DNA of 64,000 bases from Buddleja alternifolia. Taxonomy: Eukaryota; Streptophyta; Magnoliopsida; Lamiales; Scrophulariaceae. The position numbers and the translations under genes are program-made. Shown piece after piece: positions 1-12,000 of the stretch; position 1 is the first letter of the stretch, and the number at the start of each line of letters is the position of its first letter. The notes below the pieces were generated by a model. It had not been told where the DNA came from. It did not search any database and saw nothing but the letters and a program-made list of their open reading frames with translations. The stretch spans positions 31,477,154-31,541,153 of the forward strand of contig CM033396.1 in the NCBI GenBank assembly GCA_019426215.1. The letters run 5' to 3'.

Positions 1-1949
1 ACTTGACAAAGATACTTATTTTGACGCATATATTTATTCGGAAAAATTACTAGTAGAGGCTTAAAACTAATTTTTCTATTAAAAAAACTCGTGATAATAT
101 TTTATAAATTTAAAATATCAATCCACAAAGTTTTCATTCATAAAAATCCAAAACTTTAGGTTAATAAATTTTTTACTCAATTATCCTTGACATTTTAAAT
201 TAAGAATTAATCAATTACTTTATTATATAAAGTTAGAATTTTTAAATCGGTAACTTTTATTATTTCATTTGGAGTTCTTTTAATTTTTATAGCTTTTATA
301 GAATGAGGTAAATTAACATGTTAACCTTAAAAAAAAAAAAACTTAAGATATTTTATTTGTAACATTAAAAAAGTAAAATTTTTGTTACTCAATTTTATCA
401 AATTGAGAAATCAAAAGGAAGAAAAAACATATTAAAAAGAACCAGCCTATTACACCTTAACCTTTAAAACCAAGGGTAATATGGTAAGAAAGAATCTATC
501 AAAAAATATTTCGTCAGTCAAAATTTTGACTTTTTGGTCCTAGGTTGACCAGTGACGAAATGGGGGTTATTTAAGAAGTCTTTTGCTGAAATCAGTATTT
601 TATTGCCCGGAAAATCTGACATGGGGTGAACGTGAATCCAACTTGACATACAAAGGGTCTTGTGATAATTTACCGGGGGTGGGGGTTGTAGTTACACTTA
701 AAGTGAGGGGTGTAACGAATTCCTAAAATCAATTAAGATCCCCTCTAAGTACAAAATGACCATAATTATGAGGGTATACCAATAAATTTGGTGGCAATTC
801 ACGAATTCTAGAACGGGGTAGGTGTATTATTGTATAGATTAAGGGTAAGTAATTCAAAATTTTATTTGGGACTGAAAACATAATTGTGTAAATCATGGTA
901 TAATCAAAACTAAAATAGATCTATTATGCAGAAATAAAAATGCAATTTTTCCTCAACCTAGCTAATGGTATCTGGATTGGACAGAAGTGGAAAAATTGCA
1001 CTTTTGGTAAACTAATGTGGTCTGCATGTTTTTTTGGTACAGGTACACTAATATGGGAGGGTAACAGTTTGAGTACATCGTTGGTAAAAACAGTGGCAAT
1101 CCTATATAAGTTTGAATTTCCACAGGATTTCTCACGTGATGAGTATGGGACATCAAACTTTGAGAATTTTTCTGATTTGGAGGGTAAATTGATGATGTGA
1201 CATCCAATAGACAATAAATTGGCGACATGGCAGCCAATTAGACAAAGTTTAAATTTTTTGTTGTTACTAGGAAAGTTTGAACCTATGACCAAGAGCTAAA
1301 AATTAACATTTCTATCTCTCTATCACATGCCACAAGTTGTTTTAATTAGCTTTAGTTTAGTTACTTATAAAAGAAAATTTAATCTTTAACTTATCAATAT
1401 TCTTCTCCAACGTCAATTTCTTCTTTAACATTAAAACATAACTTTAACATTAGTGCTAGTGGCTGCGGGGTTTGAAGTTATGGCACCGGCAGTGGCAGTG
1501 GTGTTGGTGGAGGGCAAAATTGAATTGATGTATTTGGAGTGACGACTAGGAGAAACAATTGAGAGCGAAAGAAACGACACCATCCTCGTAGAGGAGAGAA
1601 AGCAATCGTTCTCAAAAGGAACGATATCGTTTATGGAGGAAGAAGTAGAAAAAATGGAAAAACCCAGCCAAGGGGAGGGATCCAGAATTCAAGGGGCAGT
1701 GTAAGCGGCAGTGCAGTAAAGAGGAGCATCGATGGAGGAGAAGGCGTGTTAATGTGTTATGATCAGTGGGTTAAATAAGGCTGAATTGAAGAAATTGGCT
1801 AAGGAAGAGAAGAATCGGGCTTGCCAAAGGATAAAGCGTGTGTTTATACATATAAAAAGTGCTGAGGATATTAGAAGACGACGCCGTTTCACTTAATGGC
1901 AGTGGGGGTCAACAAATGCCACAATCCGGAGATGACAGCTGGACGTTAG
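1..1949. other. AT-rich intergenic DNA, no gene recognised
   Basis: No reading frame here resembles a known protein, and the longest frames (about 120 codons) overlap on both strands, as chance frames do. Around 1440-1920 base composition shifts to purine-rich and GC-richer, which may be old transposon or gene debris. No repeat ends could be defined. Confidence 0.5.
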
Positions 1950-2225
1950 TTAAAATCAGTTAGAAAGTTAGCTGAAGTTGTTAGGGTTAGGTCAGCTTAT
2001 TAAATACGCATGGAGAGTTCGATCCTGGCTCAGGATGAGCCCATTAATTGTAGTTAGGGTTCGAATTGCTATAAATAGATTTTGTACTGAATGGAAGAAC
2101 TATTCTAAAAAATAATATCAAAGAACTTTGCTCTCAAATTCTCCCTCAATTTACATTTTAGTTCTTTCGAATTTATGATTCACATTGAATCATAACAAGT
2201 CGGTATACCAATTGTCGTAGACAGT
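1950..2225 (+). mobile_element. possible degenerate LTR remnant
   Basis: The stretch has the layout of a plant Copia LTR promoter/R region. A TATA box (CTATAAATAG, about 2071-2080) is followed by a pyrimidine-rich leader with CTCTCAAATTCTCCCTC, then a run ending near 2197 and a sequence faintly like a tRNA primer site. No matching second LTR or clear TG/CA ends were found, so the call rests on architecture alone. Confidence 0.3.
2009..2038 (+). other. 30-bp match to the 5' end of plastid 16S rRNA
   Basis: The stretch contains GATCCTGGCTCAGGATGA, the conserved start of bacterial and plastid 16S rRNA. The bases before it (CATGGAGAGTTC) fit the plastid version. Similarity stops after position 2038, so this is a fragment and not an rRNA gene. 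It lies about 35 bp upstream of a TATA-like box in a possible LTR remnant. The match is judged from memory of the plastid sequence. It could be a tiny plastid-to-nucleus insertion or filler DNA at a repair junction. Confidence 0.6.
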
Positions 2226-2865
2226 GATTCTGATTTCCTCATTCTGAGCTTTTTTCAGAAATTCAATGTCAAACGACGTCGTTTTTGTGGAGGGGAAATT
2301 GAAAAAAAAATAAAAAAAATTCAACGATGGAATCCAGTGGAATGTGCAGCGGGACGATGAGGTCCAGTGTGTTGCCGCTCTTATACATAAGTACAGTACA
2401 ATATGGAGAGTACCATGCAGCTATATGTGTAGAATATTAGGTGCAAGACACCTTAACAATATAAGGGGAAGGTAAGTGTCCCATATCACCCTAATCCTCT
2501 TATTTTTCTTATCATCTTTAGAAGTTATAGTTTGATTAATTATTTTATAGTTAGAGTTTAACCCCCAGAGTCCAAGCACTATGCAATAAAACCCAAAGTC
2601 ACTTAGTATAGAGTCTGATACATTCTCGCCCAAGAACATTTTCTAGTCGGTCTCTATGATTTTAAGTAAATATCTTTTTTAATTTTATTTTTGACAATGA
2701 CTATAGATGACTAAACTTATTACTCGGAAATGAGGGACTCCACAAGTGATGTATCAAGGTTTTACGCAAGTTATTAATCAAACATTGTTTTGCATTTTTT
2801 GAATTTCAAAATGAAAGGATGAATATATGAGTTTTTAGTTTATAGCATATATATGAATAAATTTA

Positions 2866-4047
2866 GGATAAATTGTACTTTTGGTCTTATATAATGGGGG
2901 GTGGCAAGAGTGGACCGCTTTCTTTTTCCAAGTTGCAGTTATGTCCTTCATCTTCCAATTTTGTTGCGATTTTAGTCCCCCGAGGCAATTTTGGTCCTCC
3001 GATGCCGGAAAATTGTAAAAGTTGGGGTTGCATTTAATTTGGGAATTTTGCATCTAATTGGGGATTTTTAAATTTTGGATGAAAAATTAGAGAGGAAATT
3101 GAGGATTTGGCACTTTGAAGAGAGATTGGCGGGAAAATGGACATAAATCTTTTTTTATACTTTGGCGGGGAATTGAAGGGTTTTTTATTATTATTATTTT
3201 GTTTTGCCATATTTTAACTTGTTGTGTCTATTTTTTCTTTATTCAATAATTCTCACAATTTTAAAGTATCATAAAATAATATAAACTGACATTATTAAAT
3301 ATCATTGACAATAATATATATATATATACACACATAATAAAATAAAATTTTCACATTTGAGTATAATATTAGGAATATATTTAATTAATTTTAGCCTAAT
3401 AATCACACATTTTATTTATGGATGGATTTTGTCATGCTTTAATTGAATTTTAAATATTAAATTATTATAAAGTATAGGAATCAAAATAATTTTTTTTCTA
3501 AAAGAATCAAAATAAAATAATTTATCAGTTTCATATTATAATATATATAAAGATTCAAAATAAGTTAAAAGAGATTTTATAATTTATCTGAGGAGAGTAC
3601 TCAACATGTTATGGACACGGCGAATACTTTATAATTTTTGTACAGTTTAAATTATATATTATACATATTATATACAAACATTGATATTTATTTATGTTAA
3701 TTTGTACTATTTTATGATACTTTAAAAATATGAGTCTTAATTATTTAACAAGAAATAGATGAAAAGTACGAAAAATAAAAAAAAATCTAATTTTAAACAT
3801 TGGTGTTTGTATATTATTATTTTGTTGTCAGTGTGTTGTGTGTGCATATATATAAATATAATATTAGCAAAAGCCCCAAAAAATTCCCTCCAAAAATCAG
3901 AAAATCCTCAATTTTTAGAATTTTCAGTCACTGGAAGACCAAAATTGCCACAAAATTAAAAAATGTTGGACTTAATTACAAGTTAGAAAAATAGTGTCCC
4001 AAATTTGCCACCCCTCTAATATGTAGAACCAAAATTGCAATTTTCTC
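2866..4047. mobile_element. candidate TIR transposon, non-autonomous
   Basis: The left end (GGATAAATTGTACTTTTGG, then a GGGGGTGGCA block) matches the reverse complement of the right end (GAGAAAATTGCAATTTTGG, then GAGGGGTGGCA). The interior is AT-rich and has no coding frame. A target-site duplication could not be fixed, so the borders are approximate. It may be a Mutator-like element. Confidence 0.45.
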
Positions 4048-4340
4048 TTAAAGTTATATATATAATCTGCATTTACCTATTCTCTCAACCAATACTTGTT
4101 ATAATCTGCATTTACCTATTCACCTTACCAATACTAGTTTGGTTTGAAGCAAATGGTTCTGGTATGAATTGAATAAAAAAAAAAAAAATTTACAATCCTG
4201 TAGTTTTCATAAATTACGATTACGTTTTGGGCTTTGAAATAAAGGGAATTACTATCAGTTGAGAATTTTAAAAAAATAATATAAAATTAAATCGAAATTA
4301 AGAAAATAATACACAAAAAAATAGTGCTCAGATAATAGCA

Positions 4341-4486
4341 CATTCCGCGCCACGTCAGCGCGGAATAGAATATGTATTTTTTTTTAAAATTAAAAGGCAT
4401 TCCGCGCCACGTCAGCGCGGAATGGCAGCAATTTTTATTTTTTTAAAATAAATTTGGCCCATTCCGCGCTGACTCAGCGCGGAATG
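4341..4486. repeat. three GC-rich short palindromes, left cap
   Basis: Hairpin-forming sequences begin at 4341, 4398 and 4460. Each has arms CATTCCGCGC and GCGCGGAAT(G) around a 6-7-base centre, separated by AT-rich spacers to give a ~57-60-bp period. The third has near-complete symmetry (CATTCCGCGCTGA against TCAGCGCGGAATG). They stand out sharply from the surrounding AT-rich DNA. Confidence 0.85.
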
Positions 4487-4601
4487 GCCAATATATATTT
4501 TTTTTTGTTATTTATCTTTTGGTTTTTTTTCTTATTTCCCGCTCGTTTTTCTCCTTTTTTCGTGCATTTTTGAGTTTTGACTTGAACATATAAATTGTAG
4601 A

Positions 4602-5588
4602 CTTTCATATAGACTTTGTAACCACACAAGAATGGACTCATTCCGATACCCGAGTGAAGAAATATAACAAGTAAAAAATGACACATTAGAGTAATTTTTT
4701 AAAGAAAATAATAACGTTGTCTATGTTTCCAGTTCATTTTTCTCCCTTTGTCGTTCAATTTTGAGTTTTGACTTGAACACATAAATTGTAGATTTTCATA
4801 TAAACTTTGTAACCACACAAGAATAGACTCATTTCAATACCTTAGTGAAAGAATATGACAAGTAAAAAAAGACACACATATACGGATTTTTCAAAAAAAA
4901 ATATTTTGTTGTCGTCTTCGGGATGATTTTTCGACATTTTTTGTACATTTTCAGGCTTCGACTTCAACACAAAAAATGTAGATTGACTCACAAAGTTTGT
5001 AACGGTATGAGAATTGATTCATTTCAATATCCGAGTGAAAAAAATACAACATGTTAAAAAGGAACGGATTTTTCCGAAAAAAAATATTTTTTCGTCATCT
5101 TCGGGATGATTTTTTGACCTTTTTTGTACATTTTCAGGCTTCGATTTCAACACAAAAAATGTAGATTGACTCACAAAGTTTGTAACGGTGTAAGAATTGA
5201 TTCATTTCGATATCCGGATGAAAAAATACAACGTATTAAAATGGAACGGATTTTTCGGAAAAAAATATTTTTCATCATCTTCGGGATGGTTTTTCGACAT
5301 TTTTTGTACATTTTCAGGCTTCAACTTCAACACTAAAAATATAGATTGACTCACAAAGTTTGTAACGGTATAAGAATTGATTCATTTTGATATTCGGGTG
5401 AAAATATACAATATGTTAAAAAAGATATATATATACGAATTTTTTGGAAAAAAAATAATTTTTCGTCATCTTCGGGATGATTTTTCTACATTTTTTGTAC
5501 ATTTTCGGGCTTCAACTTCAACACAAAAAATGTAGATTGACTCACAAAGTTTGTAACGGTGCAAGAATTGATTTATTTCGATATCCAG
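4602..5588 (+). repeat. tandem ~185-bp units, left arm of foldback
   Basis: A landmark (ACTTTGTAACC or AAGTTTGTAACGG) recurs at about 4612, 4803, 4995, 5176, 5355 and 5545, giving spacings near 191, 192, 181, 179 and 190 bp. The two outermost units (CCACACAAGAAT version) differ from the four inner ones (CGGTRYAAGAATTGATT version), so there are two sub-families placed symmetrically in both arms. Confidence 0.8.
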
Positions 5589-5642
5589 GTTTAAACATAC
5601 ATTAAATTTAATAAAGACGTTATTAAACATGTTGTATTTTTT

Positions 5643-6625
5643 CATCCGGATATCGAAATGAATCAATTCTTACACCGTTACAAACTTTGTGAGTCAATCT
5701 ACATTTTTTGTGTTGAAGTTGAAGCCCAAAAATGTACAGAAAATGTAGAAAAATCATCCCGAGATGACGAAAAATTATTTTTTTTCCAAAAAATTCGTAT
5801 ATATATGTCTTTTTTAACATATTGTATATTTTCATCCGGATATCGAAATGAATCAATTCTTATACCGTTACAAACTTTGTGAGTCAATCTATATTTTTAG
5901 TGTTGAAGTCGAAACCTGAAAATGTACAAAAAATGTCGAAAAATCATCCCGAAGATGATGAAAAATATTTTTTTTCCGAAAAATCCGTTCCTTTTTAATA
6001 TGTTGTATTTTTCCATCCGGATATCGAAATGAATCAATTCTTACACCGTTACAAACTTTGTGAGTCAATCTACATTTTTTGTGTTGAAGTCGAAGCCTAA
6101 AAATGTACAAAGAAGGTCGAAAAATCATCCCGAAGATGACGAAAAAATATTTTTTTCGGAAAAATCCGTTCCGTTTTAACATGTTGTATTTTTTCACTCG
6201 GATATTGAAATGAATCAATCCTCAATCCGTTACAAACTTTGTGAGTCAATCTACATTTTTTGTGTTGAAGTCGAAGCCTGAAAATGTACAAAAAATGTCG
6301 AAAAATCATCCCGAAGACGACAACAAAATATTTTTTTCTGAAAAATCCGTATGTGTGTCTTTTTTTACTTGTCATATTCCTTCACTAAGGTATCGAAATG
6401 AGTCTATTCTTGTGTGGTTACAAAGTTTATATGAAAATCTACAATTTATGTGTTCAAGTCAAAACTCAAAATTGAACGACAAAGGGAGAAAAATGAGCCG
6501 GAAACATAGACAACGTTATTATTTTCTTTAAAAAATTACTCTAATGTGTCATTTTTTACTTGTTATATTTCTTCACTCGGGTATCGGAATGAGTCCATTC
6601 TTGTGTGGTTACAAAGTTTATATAA
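5643..6625 (-). repeat. tandem ~185-bp units, right arm of foldback
   Basis: The reverse complement of the left-arm landmark recurs at about 5682, 5870, 6050, 6231, 6418 and 6608. Order and spacing mirror the left arm, with the two diverged units again outermost. Confidence 0.8.
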
Positions 6626-6743
6626 AAGTCTACAATTTATATGTTCAAGTCAAAACTCAAAAATGCACGAAAAAAGGAGAAAAACGAGCGGGAAATAAGA
6701 AAAAAAACCAAAAGATAAATAACAAAAAAAAAAAAATATTGGC

Positions 6744-6959
6744 CATTCCGCGCTGAGTCAGCGCGGAATGGGCCAAATTTATTTAAAAAAAATAAAAATT
6801 GCTGCCATTCCGCGCTCGGGCAGCGCGGAATGTCAGTCGGTCTGACCGACTGCCATTTCGCGCCGGAATGCCTTTTAATTTTAAAAAAAAATACATATTC
6901 TATTCCGCGCTGACGTGGCGCGAAATCTGGCAGATTCCGCGCTTACGTGGCGCGGAATG
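6744..6959. repeat. GC-rich short palindromes, right cap
   Basis: These are counterparts of the left-cap palindromes, at 6744-6770, 6806-6832, a truncated one at 6854-6870, then 6902-6926 and 6934-6959. An extra small palindrome (CAGTCGGTCTGACCGACTG) lies at 6835-6853. The right cap therefore has more copies than the left, so the caps have changed copy number independently. Confidence 0.8.
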
Positions 6960-7866
6960 TGCTATTATCTGAGCACTATTTTTTTGTGTATTATTTTCTT
7001 AATTTCGATTTAATTTTGTATTATTTTTTTAAAATTCTCCTATGAGTTAAAATTGATAAAGAAAATGGTATATGAAAATAGGAAAGTTATGCCTTGTTTG
7101 TTTATGTTTTCAAATTCCTTTTTCAATACTCTAGATCACAAAATCATAACACAAATTATTTTCATTTAAATTCAACTTTTTTCAACTTAACTTTTTCAAT
7201 ATCATATATAACTACCTATCACTCATTATATCAAGTTCACACATTCATCAATCAAAATAATTTTCTCCAGTCATTACTTTTCTATTCATCTTCTTTATTT
7301 TAATAATAAATTAACATTACATTTTTACCTATTATATTCTATTATTTATTTATTCACATAATCATTACAAAAATATTTAACTCAATCATTTAACCCATCA
7401 TACATCCATTATCGATTTGACATATTTTACAAATTTCAACTATTTTAAAAAACATAAACAAACACAACACACATCACATTATTTTCACACGAATCCATAT
7501 AACAAGCATTTCCCAAGAAATTTTCAAAATTTTATCTCAAAAACATAAACAAACAAATTACTTTTTGAAACCATCTCAATTTCTTGATTCCGTCAGCCAG
7601 AAACCCTAAAAAGAGGGGGGTATTTGTTAAACTGAACAACTAAGTAGGGTTATGCGATGGTCATGTAAACACGAAAGGATTTTTTTGTAATTAATTAATA
7701 GAGTCTTTAGTCTAGGAGGATTTGGACTGCGGGGATTACAATCCTTGGTTGAGGAGAGTACAATTTGTTGTCTTATTTCAAAAGTTATATGGCTTTATGG
7801 ACTAATTTATAAATTGAAACATCTATATTTGTTTACGGTAATAGTATAATCGTGAAGTAAAGAATT

Positions 7867-8461
7867 GGGTAATTAGCATGTTGCACCCTTGAATTGTCAT
7901 ATTTTGGCACAATACACTATTAAATTCGATTCTGGGCACTTTGCACCATTGAATTGTATATAGTTTGACATTTTCCACTATAAAATGAATTTACACCATT
8001 AACTCACTTAAAAAATGTGTTCACTCGGTTTTTGGATGGTAAAATTGTAAATACAAAGAGGCAAAATTGTACACAACAAAAAAGGTGAAAATTTGTAAAA
8101 GTTCAAAAGCAAAATTACCAAAAAGTGAAAGTCTATAAAAATCCTCTCAAATCTTGTATTAACCAATAAACTAAAATCTATAAAATTCTCCCTTCAACTC
8201 TCCGAGAAACCCTAGAACTGAGAGGATTTCCACAGATTTTTCATGTTTTTCTCTTGGTACAAATATGCCTTTTTGTATTTATAATTTTGCCATTCAAAAT
8301 TGAGTGAACTCGTTTTTTTGGGCGAGTTAGATGATAAATTCGCTTCAACATGCAAAATGCGAAGATATATACAATTCAATGGTGCAAAATGTCAAAAATA
8401 AAATTTAAGGATGCATTGTGCCAATTGGTGTTAATATAAGAGTGCAATGCGTCAATTACTC
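7867..8461. mobile_element. long-TIR element, MULE-like and non-autonomous
   Basis: The left end (GGGTAATTAGCATGTTGCAC) pairs with the reverse complement of the right end (GAGTAATTGACGCATTGCAC), and the similarity runs inward for about 90 bp (CACCATTGAATTGTATA in both arms). The end sequence closely resembles that of the MULE at 52199-53911, so they appear to be one family. No protein-coding frame is seen and the target-site duplication is not clear. It lies about 570 bp upstream of the FRIGIDA start codon. Confidence 0.6.
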
Positions 8462-9030
8462 TTAATTGAAAGCAAGTACAATCGTACTAATTGCAACATC
8501 ACCAACTTAAAATGCAAAAAAGGGTTAAGAAATCATCAAATCAAAGAATTCAAGTATCAAGTTATATCATTGTATCTTCTCAAACATACAAATAACCCCC
8601 CTAAGGTATTTTTCGTCATACAAAATACTGGTCGTTACGATCAAAATCGTAACTGGACACTTTTTGTCCTATAATTTTGTAAGTATCAAAATCTTACCCT
8701 ATTTTATTTGTATTCGTCCCCCGAACAAAAAATCCTGACTACTTTCCTGGTTGAAATGATATCATCTGGTTTCTAGCATCTTTTAGAAATTCACAATAAT
8801 GATAATATCATCTTGGTGAGGCTTAAAATTGAGATAAGCTAAGAAGGGAAGCGTTTGAGAATTACTAAATTAAGAGGGGGGCATGTGTAATTACGCATAG
8901 TTATAGGGAAGGTGTGTAAATTGTAATCAATCCTTTCTCTACCGGGAAAAGAATTATTAGGGCTTTTATATTATCCCCTTTCAACACAAACTCTCCTCGT
9001 AATAATTCCCCAATTTAGTTCGAATCCCTA

Positions 9031-12000
9031 ATGGCGACCACCGCTGCAGCCGTTACGCCGCCGCCTCTCACTGCGGAGGTCAATCACGCCGCCGTATCTC
9101 CATCGCCACAACAGCCCCAAGAATTCTCACCGATTGCCAATCACTCATCCGACGCACCTCAGTCGTATGAATTGGAAACCCTACCACTGGCAGTTGCATC
9201 GCCGCCGCCGTTTATCAATTCGATCGGCGAATTGAAAGACCTGTCCGCCGCCATTCTCGCTTTTCAGCAGTGTTACGACGACCTCCATAACCACCTCGAT
9301 TCAATTAAAGCCGCGATAACGTCGAAATTGCCTCTGGAACCTGTGGATGTTACTTCTCTGGTGCCTTCGGTTCCGTGTGGAGAAAAAATTGATGTTTCCG
9401 AGGGAAGAGAATTGCAGGAACGGGATCCGAATCCGCAGGTATCCGAGCTTGAGAGCCTTTGCAAAACGATGTGTAGCCGTGGCGTCCGGAGATACTTGTC
9501 TACTCACCTATCTGATCTCGCGAAGCTGCGTGAAGAAGTGCCGAAGGCGTTGAAACTGGCGCCGAACGCTCCGAAGTTGGTTTTGGAATGTTTGGGTAAG
9601 TTCTATTTGCAGGGGAAAAAGGCGTTTACTAGGAACTCTCCCATGATTCCGGCCCGTGATGCGTCAATTTTGATTTTGGAGTGTTTTTTATTGATGATGG
9701 GGATGGATGTTGTCGATGAGAATGATAATGGTGTAATGGATATTGAGAAGACAGTGAGGGAGGAGGCGGAGACTGCGGCCTTAGCATGGCGGAAGAGGTT
9801 GATGTCTGAAGGTCGCGTAGCTGAGGCTAGCCAGGTCGATGCACGTGGGCTTTTGTTGTTTGTTGCGTGTTTTGGTATCCCAGCCAAATTCAAGAGGGAG
9901 GATATTCGGGATTTGGTGATTGCTGGCAATGCTAAGGAGATCCTGGGTGTATTGCAGAAGTCTCACCTGTTAATGAATAAAATTCCAGGTGATGCTTTCT
10001 CTCCTTATGAATTTTGGCATGTGGTATTTGGTATTGATATTGCAATGTATATCTGGTAATGCGATATTTTGTATTAATTTTACATTGTTGTCATGATTGT
10101 GTTTTCAAAATCTAGTGATTGCCATTTGGTGGTAGCTTTAACATGTTGGACCCTGTTATGAGAAAAAAGAAATTGGATCTATCTACTGAAGAAATAGAAA
10201 CAGGAGAAACATGTTTGCAATTTAAGATAGGAAAGTACTAAATAAATTGCATATTTAGCTAGAATGTCCTTGGCTTAGAATCTTAATGGCCAAAACCCAA
10301 AGCTTCTTTTTCGCCTTTTGTGTTTATAGCATGTTTAAATCATGTGCAAGTTCTATTCTGGCTTGTGGTTAAACAATCTGTGATGGTATGAGTTGTATCT
10401 GGTCATATATACAGTGTGCACTGCCCCTGGGCGAATAAATCTTACTAGAGAAACAAAACCAATTTCAGATAGTTGAAAGTCAAAGGTATTAAGCCTAAGT
10501 CACACAAAGCCAGGGCTAGAGCAGGAGCGCTAGAGGAGCGAAATGGAAAATTAATTAAGAGCAGGAGTTGCTCCTTAGAGTCTCTAGTATATATAGAATT
10601 TTTAAAAAATTTATTAGTGTTTGTTATGCAAAAATGTCACATTTCGAGTCATGACCGGTTGGTCTCGCGGTTTTGGTTTGAAGTCTGCAACCAGTTTGAA
10701 CTCTGGGATATGCACTTATATTTTTTTGTCTTATTACTCAAAAAGGCAAAATCGAAAATTGAAAACAAATTACTACAAAAAGGTGAAATTCTAGAGAAAC
10801 AATAAACTCTCTTCAGGACACCTTCTTCTCTTTTCCCTTTTTCAGTTTTAAGCTTCTTTGTTCTGTCCCTCTTCTTCTTAACTCCTCGTCTTCTTCCTAA
10901 ATTCATAAAAGAAGCAATTAGCACCACCTACCTCTTCCCCCTTTTTTGGTAAATGTCTTCATCCGTAGTTCCATACATGATATGCCCACATGAGACGCCC
11001 ACATCTCCAGTAGACCTTATTCAGCAAATCAAAGTCCTAATTATATATCTGCCTCAAAAGTCCATTGTCACTTCCTAACTCCATCATTTCTAGCGCCGAG
11101 TCTTCCTTCAGATTTTTAGATGATGGAAGAGTCGCAATGTATGAATCTAAGTGCCGATTTAGTAAACTTCAGAGCGGCTTCAAGCACCGCTCTCACTCTA
11201 AAGTCGCCAGAGCGTCTTGAGTCGAGCGGCGGGGTTGTCCAGCCTCTCATGTGATCTAGGTTAAAGCTTATATAGCTAGCAATATATTTTTAAGTTTTTT
11301 GGATAAATTTAAAGTTTTGTGCGTAAACTTTATGTTCCGTATTAATTTCATATCCTAACATCTATCGTGATATGTGCAGAAATAGTGGACTGGATGGTGA
11401 AGCATAAACTGGAAGTAGATGCTGTTGATGTGGCTTGTACCTTTGGGCTTGAAGAGAAGTTTAATCCTCAATCAATTTTAGTATCATTTCTCCGAGAATC
11501 TAAAGAGTCTTGGAAAAAGCAGAAAAAGGCATCGCAGGGTCCAGCCTCACTGGTAAGTAATAGTTTGCGTTTTGAGTCATTTTCTGAATACAAGTTGGTC
11601 CCTCTTTTGTATTGATCAATCTTCTGTTTCTATGTTGATCTTACTTACCTCCGTGCAGAACGAAGCAAATAAGAAACAATTAGCTGCTCTGAGATCCATC
11701 AAGAAGTGTTTGGCAAGACACAAGATTGATCCCTCAAAGCTTCTCCCTGGATGGCAAATCAACGAAAAAATTGCAACTTTAGAAAAAGATATTGCCAACT
11801 CTAATCGAAAACCAGGAGAAAATACAGCACATAAAAGGAAAGCAAACGAACCCGAGACATCGAACAAGTCGAAAACCCAAGAACCAAAACGTTCTCGTTA
11901 TTCTGGACATGGCCCACCACAGCATGGTCACGCTGATAATAGAAGGAATTTATTGGATAGTGGACATCCTAGTCATCATGCCAGTAATAATTATTCCGGT

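Larger units (their letters stand above)
4261..7039. mobile_element. foldback element, two ~1.3-kb inverted arms
   Basis: The left arm (4261 to about 5588) and right arm (about 5643 to 7039) are inverted copies from the outer ends (GAGAATTTTAAAA against TTTTAAAATTCTC) to the centre, leaving a ~55-base unpaired middle. Each arm holds six diverged copies of a ~180-190-bp unit, so the whole reads as 6+6 mirrored units. GC-rich palindromes (ATTCCGCGC...GCGCGGAAT) lie at the outer end of each arm. Short frames on both strands are repetitive by-products of the units and match no known protein. No clear target-site duplication was found. The layout fits a foldback or long-TIR Mutator-like non-autonomous transposon. 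Confidence 0.8.

Noticed and set aside
2009..2038. 16S rRNA gene or bacterial contamination
   Set aside because: Only about 30 bp match and the flanks are ordinary AT-rich plant DNA.
5124..6531. Series of similar 60-110-codon frames on both strands
   Set aside because: They are translations of the ~185-bp repeat units in a foldback element, equally open in both orientations, with no known domain.
4261..7039. CRISPR-like array because of regular repeats
   Set aside because: Units are ~185 bp, contiguous and diverged, arranged as mirror-image arms in a plant nuclear genome.
9989..10059. FRIGIDA reading on to a stop at 10059 (342 aa form)
   Set aside because: The bases after 9988 start a GT donor, and the protein continues in phase at 11380 with the expected FRIGIDA sequence, so this is intron read-through.
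10473..10805. 110-codon frame on the plus strand inside FRIGIDA intron 1
   Set aside because: No recognisable domain, skewed composition, and it is overlapped by an equally long frame on the other strand. It lies wholly within a well-supported intron.
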